From Bifidobacterium breve (GTDB lineage: Bacteria; Bacteroidota; Bacteroidia; Cytophagales; UBA9547): a DNA stretch of 9,811 nucleotides. Each line of letters opens with the position of its first letter. The first letter of the stretch is position 1. Under the pieces are notes generated by a model. The model was not told the origin of the DNA. It did not search any database and worked only from the letters and a program-made list of their open reading frames with translations. This document shows, in pieces, positions 6,601 through 9,811 of the stretch. Location of the stretch: positions 1 to 9,811 of the forward strand of contig CALPQG020000066.1 in assembly GCA_943325655.2 (NCBI GenBank), given 5' to 3'. The translations under genes were made by a program, and so were the position numbers.

Positions 6601-6730
6601 AGGATTGTCGCTTGCTTTAGGGATAGAGCCATTTGTTTGAGCACATCCCGCTTACGAACACTTAAACATTAGTAATTATATTCATAGCGGGATTGCGAGT
6701 GGCGAAAGCCCGACCCGAAGGGAAACGCCC
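6601..6730. repeat. Structured REP-like intergenic element
   Basis: This patch is clearly richer in G and C than the surrounding spacer. ATCCCGCT at 6645-6652 pairs perfectly with AGCGGGAT at 6686-6693 around a 33-base AT-rich loop. Next come GGC-GAAA-GCC (6701-6710), a GNRA-type hairpin, and CCC-GAA-GGG (6714-6722); GGCG at 6701-6704 can alternatively close with CGCC at 6726-6729. Sequences resembling the reverse strand (GGGCGTTTCCCTTCGGGTC and CTATCCCTAAAGC) are familiar to me as dispersed intergenic elements in Flavobacterium genomes, probably of REP type mobilised by RAYT transposases. That link is from memory, and a single copy in the window cannot prove dispersal. No ORF of note lies within it. 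Confidence 0.55.
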
Positions 6731-6798
6731 TGATCAAAATATTGATAACCTTTATTGTAATGGAATAAAAATGGATACTGTTGCGTAGAATGAAATAA

Positions 6799-6892
6799 TT
6801 TTGAATTTTGAATTTTGAATTTTAAATTAAAAAAAAAGCTACTTGTATCTAATACCTTGTACTTAATACCTTGTACCTAATACCTTGTACCT
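6799..6892. repeat. TTTTGAA heptamer run and 14-bp AATACCTTGTACCT tandem repeat before argE
   Basis: TTTTGAA occurs three times in tandem from 6799 to 6819, followed by a variant TTTTAAA. After an A-run, a 14-bp unit, AATACCTTGTACYT, is repeated at 6851, 6865 and 6879, with a degenerate copy before it at about 6837. The last unit ends seven bases before the argE ATG. The repeat therefore forms the argE leader and contains the in-frame TTG that would otherwise lengthen the ORF. Confidence 0.85.
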
Positions 6893-6899
6893 GAAAAAT

Positions 6900-7958
6900 A
6901 TGATTGAAAAATTAAAAAAAGAGGCCATAGAATTGTTGAAAGATTTGATTAAAACCGAATCGTTCAGTAAACAAGAACACAACACGGCAGAAATACTGAA
7001 TACTTTTTTAGTAGAAAGAGGCATCAAAACCATTCGTTTGAAAAACAATGTTTGGGCTTATAACAAGCATTTTGATGCTGCAAAACCTACCATTTTGTTA
7101 AATTCTCACCACGATACGGTAAAGCCAAATCCTGGCTATACCGTTGATCCATTTGAACCTACCGTGAAAGATGGTAAGTTATTTGGCTTGGGGAGTAATG
7201 ACGCTGGTGGTTGTTTGGTTTCCTTAATTGCTACGTTTATCTATTTTCACGATAAAGAAAATCTAAAATATAATTTTTGTATCGCTGCCACTGCCGAAGA
7301 AGAAATTTCTGGTACAGATGGTTTAGAATTGGTGTATCCTGAATTGGGGCCCATTGATTTTGCCATTGTGGGTGAACCCACTTTGATGGACATCGCGGTA
7401 GCAGAAAAAGGATTGATGGTGTTGGATTGTGTGGCTCGTGGTAAATCTGGTCACGCGGCAAGAGAAGAAGGAGAGAATGCAATTTACAAAGCCATCAAAG
7501 ACATTCAGTGGATAACCAATTATAAATTTGAAAAGGTTTCTCCGCATTTAGGACCTATGAAGATGTCGGTAACGATTATCAATGCGGGCTACCAACACAA
7601 CGTTGTTCCTGAAACCTGTACCTTTACCATTGATGTGCGCATTACCGAAATGTACAAAAATGAAGAGGTATTGAAGATCATTGAAGAGAACATTGAGTCG
7701 GCAGTAACGCCACGTTCTGTAAGGTTAAGGCCTTCATTTATCGACAATGAGCATCCATTGGTTAAAGCGGCCATCAAGTTTGAAGCGAGTACTTATGGTT
7801 CTCCTACAACATCTGACCAAGCTTTGGTTCCTGTGCCTTCTGTGAAAATGGGACCTGGACATTCTGGCCGTTCTCATACTGCCAATGAGTTTATCTGGAT
7901 TATTGAAATTGAAGAAGGAATTGAGAAGTATATCAAGATATTGAGTGAGCTGGTGTAG
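6900..7958 (+). CDS. argE: Acetylornithine deacetylase-type M20 metallopeptidase
   Basis: ArgE hydrolyses the acyl group from an N-acylated intermediate; with an acylcitrulline-forming carbamoyltransferase the likely substrate is N-acylcitrulline, releasing citrulline. The 352-residue protein shows the M20 dinuclear zinc site: His70 and Asp72 in SHHDTV, bridging Asp101 in GLGSNDAGG (96-104), the glutamate pair in AEEEISG (132-138), Glu159 in VGEPT, and His326 in GRSHTANE. The dimerisation lid is at about 170-275, starting GLMVLDCVARGKSGHAA. ATG at 6900 is chosen over an in-frame TTG at 6885, because the TTG lies within the tandem repeat and the family N-terminus is matched without it. The 399-base gap after argB may separate its transcription from the upstream genes. 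Desuccinylase activity would be needed if the pathway is succinylated. Confidence 0.92.
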   Translation: MIEKLKKEAIELLKDLIKTESFSKQEHNTAEILNTFLVERGIKTIRLKNNVWAYNKHFDAAKPTILLNSHHDTVKPNPGYTVDPFEPTVKDGKLFGLGSNDAGGCLVSLIATFIYFHDKENLKYNFCIAATAEEEISGTDGLELVYPELGPIDFAIVGEPTLMDIAVAEKGLMVLDCVARGKSGHAAREEGENAIYKAIKDIQWITNYKFEKVSPHLGPMKMSVTIINAGYQHNVVPETCTFTIDVRITEMYKNEEVLKIIEENIESAVTPRSVRLRPSFIDNEHPLVKAAIKFEASTYGSPTTSDQALVPVPSVKMGPGHSGRSHTANEFIWIIEIEEGIEKYIKILSELV

Positions 7959-8008
7959 GGGAGTTGTCGTGTTATCGGTTTACAGTTTTCAAGTTTACTA
8001 TTGAAATT

Positions 8009-8449
8009 ATGAAAAAGTTGTTCTTATTAATCGCTGGTGTGGTTGTTTTATCCTCGTCAAGCTTTGCACAAGTGACTGATACCACACAAGTTGATATTGC
8101 CAATTTACAAGTGCTTCCGACGTTTCCTGGTGGATTTCCTGAGATGTATAAGTTTATAGGAACTAACATGCAATATCCTCTAGTGGCATCTGAAGCAAAA
8201 GTAGATGGAAAAGTAATGGTTGGTTTCGCGGTTTCTGCCACTGGAGAATTGAGTAATTTTAAAGTTGACAAATCGTCGTACTTGGCGGTGAAAAACGAAG
8301 CGCCTTCACGTAAGCTGGCCTTTGACGCTTTGGACAATGAAGCATTGCACATTATGAAATTAATGCCGAAATGGATTCCAGGAAAAGCGGAGGAAAAAGC
8401 AGTGAATGTTAGAAAATTAGTGATTCCGGTAAGTTTTAGATTGAAATAA
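8009..8449 (+). CDS. Secreted stand-alone TonB C-terminal-domain protein
   Basis: The 146-residue protein has a signal peptide (MKKLFLLIAG start, cleavage after SFA at 18-20) followed directly by a TonB C-terminal domain. Family marks are PTFPGGFPEMYKFI at 37-50, NMQYPLVASEAKVDGKVMVGF at 53-73, MPKWIPGK at 119-126 and the last strand VIPVSFRLK at 138-146. In full TonB proteins this domain passes energy from ExbB/ExbD to outer-membrane receptors. Here the membrane anchor and proline-rich spacer are absent, so a periplasmic accessory role is more likely, and none can be assigned. ATG at 8009 is chosen over an upstream in-frame start at 7964 because only the shorter form begins with a signal peptide. 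It starts 50 bases after argE; no functional link with arginine synthesis is evident. Confidence 0.85.
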   Translation: MKKLFLLIAGVVVLSSSSFAQVTDTTQVDIANLQVLPTFPGGFPEMYKFIGTNMQYPLVASEAKVDGKVMVGFAVSATGELSNFKVDKSSYLAVKNEAPSRKLAFDALDNEALHIMKLMPKWIPGKAEEKAVNVRKLVIPVSFRLK

Positions 8450-8487
8450 AAAATTGAATACGATAACTCGTACATTTAAAAAAAACT

Positions 8488-8495
8488 TATCTTTG
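8488..8495 (+). promoter_or_regulatory. Possible -7 box (TAnnTTTG) abutting the UPF0175 gene
   Basis: TATCTTTG matches the Bacteroidota -7 consensus and ends only four bases before the ATG at 8500. Transcription from it would begin at or next to the A of the start codon, giving an essentially leaderless message. A -33 TTTG is not visible at the standard spacing. Confidence 0.45.
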
Positions 8496-8499
8496 TTCT

Positions 8500-8727
8500 A
8501 TGAAGACTTTTACAATAAATGTGCCTGATAATCTTGATGTTGATGCAAAAGAATTGACGATGCTTTTGGCGAGTCTTTTGTATGAACAAGGTCGATTGTC
8601 TTTAGGGCAAGCAGCTAAAACAGCGGGTTTGTCTAAAAGAACTTTTGCTGAAATGTTAGGGAAATATGATGTTTCGATTTTTAATTTCCCTGCAATTGAT
8701 TTATCTAATGATGTTGCTAATGCATAA
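8500..8727 (+). CDS. UPF0175-family antitoxin-like protein
   Basis: The product is 75 residues. After a short strand (TFTINVPDNL at 3-12) and a helix containing LLASLLYEQGRLSLGQAA (22-39), it carries a helix-turn-helix-like stretch, LSLGQAAKTAGLSKRTFAEM (33-52). This is the core signature of UPF0175 (COG2886), which is typically paired with DUF3368 PIN-like genes and presumed to be the antitoxin and DNA-binding partner. The tail (residues 55-75) would be the part that contacts the toxin. Its end overlaps the next gene by eight bases, so the two are translationally coupled. It may repress its own promoter, by analogy with type II modules. The family match is strong; antitoxin activity is inferred from pairing. 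Confidence 0.85.
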   Translation: MKTFTINVPDNLDVDAKELTMLLASLLYEQGRLSLGQAAKTAGLSKRTFAEMLGKYDVSIFNFPAIDLSNDVANA

Positions 8728-9175
8728 AGTAATTATCTCAGATACAAGTTGTTTTATTATTTTGTCTTCTATTGATGAATTAAGTCTGTTGCAAAAGTTA
8801 TATGGAACCATTATTACAACGCAAGATATTGCTATGGAATATGGTGAAAAACTTCCAGATTGGGTTGAAATAGTAACCTTAAAGGATAAGCAAAAACAAC
8901 AATTGTTGGAAATGCAACTCGATAAAGGAGAATCAAGTGCAATTGCTTTAGGACTTGAAACAGAAAATAGCACACTTATTTTAGACGATTTAAAAGCTCG
9001 CAAAATCGCTCTCCAACTTAATCTTTCTTATACTGGTACTTTGGGTATTATAATAAAAGCAAAACAAAAAGGTATTATAGATGCCGTAAAACCCATTATT
9101 GAAGAAATAAAACGAACCAATTTTAGAATTTCCCCTGAATTGGAACTCCAAGCCTTAAAAGAGGCATTAGAATAA
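8720..9175 (+). CDS. DUF3368 PIN-like putative toxin nuclease
   Basis: The 151-residue protein belongs to the DUF3368 (COG2405) group of PIN-fold proteins, presumed RNases of type II toxin-antitoxin modules. Acidic residues of the PIN site are in place: Asp8 in IISDTSCFI, Glu40 in AMEYGEKLPDW, Glu71 in LDKGESSAIALG (67-78), and the Asp89-Asp90 pair in LILDDLKARKIA. The glycine motif YTGTLGIIIKAKQKGII (104-120) and the C-terminal FRISPELELQAL are family hallmarks. ATG at 8720 is chosen because it starts just before the first strand; upstream in-frame ATGs back to 8666 lie inside the UPF0175 gene and add a non-family extension. No substitution of key acidic residues is seen, so the nuclease appears intact. 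Target RNA unknown. Confidence 0.85.
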   Translation: MHKVIISDTSCFIILSSIDELSLLQKLYGTIITTQDIAMEYGEKLPDWVEIVTLKDKQKQQLLEMQLDKGESSAIALGLETENSTLILDDLKARKIALQLNLSYTGTLGIIIKAKQKGIIDAVKPIIEEIKRTNFRISPELELQALKEALE

Positions 9176-9179
9176 TTTT

Positions 9180-9215
9180 TTTAAACTGAAAACCAATAAC
9201 TGAAAACCGTAAACT
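9180..9215. repeat. AACTGAAAACC-type leader repeat before argH
   Basis: TTAAACTGAAAACC, AATAACTGAAAACCG and TAAACTTC follow one another just before the argH ATG. It is the same A-rich word family found before argB and at 1600-1702, in the same orientation relative to the downstream gene. Confidence 0.6.
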
Positions 9216-9221
9216 TCAAAT

Positions 9222-9811
9222 ATGAAACTTTGGCAAAAAGATACTAACGTAAATAAAGAAATTGAACGCTTTACCGTAGGGCGTGACCGTGAAATGGATT
9301 TGCTTTTGGCGGAATCGGATGTGATGGGTTCTATGGCGCATATCACGATGTTGGAAAGTATCCATTTGCTTGAAAAAGAAGAATTGGTAATCTTGCTTGC
9401 GGAATTGAGAAACATCCATACAGAGATTAAAAAAGGCTCATTCACCATTGAAGAAGGGGTAGAAGATGTGCATTCTCAAGTGGAATTGTTGCTTACCAAA
9501 CGTTTGGGTGAAGTGGGTAAAAAAATTCATAGTGGCAGGTCAAGAAATGACCAGGTATTGGTCGATTTGAAATTATACATCAGGGATGCGATTGAACATA
9601 CTGTTGGCGGCGTAAGTCAACTGTTTAATTTGTTCATTTCCTTGTCTGAAAAACACAAAGCGACTTTAATTCCGGGATATACGCACCTACAGGTAGCCAT
9701 GCCTTCTTCATTTGGTTTATGGTTTGGCGCGTATGCGGAGAGTTTGGTGGATGACTTAACTGTCCTTCAGGCCGCTTACAAAGTGGCCAATAAAAATCCT
9801 TTGGGTTCAGG
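9222..9811 (+). CDS. argH: Argininosuccinate lyase, N-terminal part (truncated by window end)
   Basis: ArgH splits argininosuccinate into arginine and fumarate, the last step of arginine synthesis. My forward translation gives 196 codons open to the window edge. It opens MKLWQK, then TVGRDREMDLLLAESDV (18-34) and the helix with MGSMAHITMLESIHLL. HSQVELLLTKRLGEVGKKIH (84-103) and SGRSRNDQV (104-112) form the first conserved region of the fumarase/aspartase superfamily. PGYTHLQVAMPSSFGLWF (151-168) holds the catalytic Thr-His pair of the second region. The signature loop with the catalytic serine (GSSxMPxKxNP) lies beyond the window. It starts 46 bases after the putative toxin gene, so the arg cluster resumes after the inserted genes. 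Confidence 0.95.
   Translation, partial: MKLWQKDTNVNKEIERFTVGRDREMDLLLAESDVMGSMAHITMLESIHLLEKEELVILLAELRNIHTEIKKGSFTIEEGVEDVHSQVELLLTKRLGEVGKKIHSGRSRNDQVLVDLKLYIRDAIEHTVGGVSQLFNLFISLSEKHKATLIPGYTHLQVAMPSSFGLWFGAYAESLVDDLTVLQAAYKVANKNPLGS

Noticed and set aside
6885..6899. TTG start extending argE by five residues
   Set aside because: The codon lies in the 14-bp tandem repeat, and the ATG at 6900 already gives the family N-terminus.
7237..7547. Minus-strand ORFs inside argE
   Set aside because: They lie opposite the conserved metal-site region of argE and have no recognisable domain.
7972..8475. 167-codon minus-strand ORF
   Set aside because: It is the antisense shadow of the TonB C-terminal-domain gene, whose motifs on the plus strand are unambiguous.
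8666..8719. Longer start for the DUF3368 gene
   Set aside because: The extension lies wholly within the UPF0175 gene in another frame and adds residues not found in the family; ATG at 8720 gives the usual short overlap.

Overview
The window looks like chromosomal DNA of a member of the Bacteroidota, most likely a Flavobacterium-like Flavobacteriaceae species. The evidence is AT-rich DNA, A-rich gene leaders without clear Shine-Dalgarno sites, several TAnnTTTG boxes (the Bacteroidota -7 element), an ArgF' of the acyl-ornithine carbamoyltransferase type, and secreted proteins of Bacteroidota style (stand-alone TonB C-terminal domain with an FPGG motif, DUF4468-like protein, small outer-membrane barrel).

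Left part (1-2258, minus strand). The window opens with the N-terminal 247 codons of NAD-dependent DNA ligase (ligA). Next comes a gene-poor stretch (744-1712). It holds an unusual element: six near-identical 49-bp tandem units, enclosed by inverted terminal repeats and an 11-bp direct repeat (775-1146). It also holds a small two-helix membrane-protein gene broken by one extra base in a homopolymer (1233-1419), and a field of short repeats (1429-1702). A secreted DUF4468-like protein follows and is divergent from the next gene.

Middle and right (2387-9811, plus strand). An outer-membrane barrel gene is followed by an arginine-biosynthesis cluster in the order argD, argF', argB, argE, two interrupting units, then argH (cut by the window end). 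Together these cover the acylated steps from acyl-glutamate to citrulline plus the last step to arginine; argC and argG are not in the window. Residue Ser90 of ArgF' suggests N-succinylornithine rather than N-acetylornithine as its substrate, so the pathway may run through succinylated intermediates as described for Bacteroides fragilis. A secreted TonB-C-terminal-domain protein and a UPF0175/DUF3368 toxin-antitoxin-like pair sit between argE and argH.

Spacers. The gaps between the arg genes are filled with degenerate short-word repeats (CAGTTTTCAG-, GTTGAGTGTTGAG-, TTTTGAA- and AATACCTTGTAC-type). A structured, GC-richer REP-like element sits between argB and argE. No tRNA, rRNA, CRISPR array or complete transposase gene was seen.
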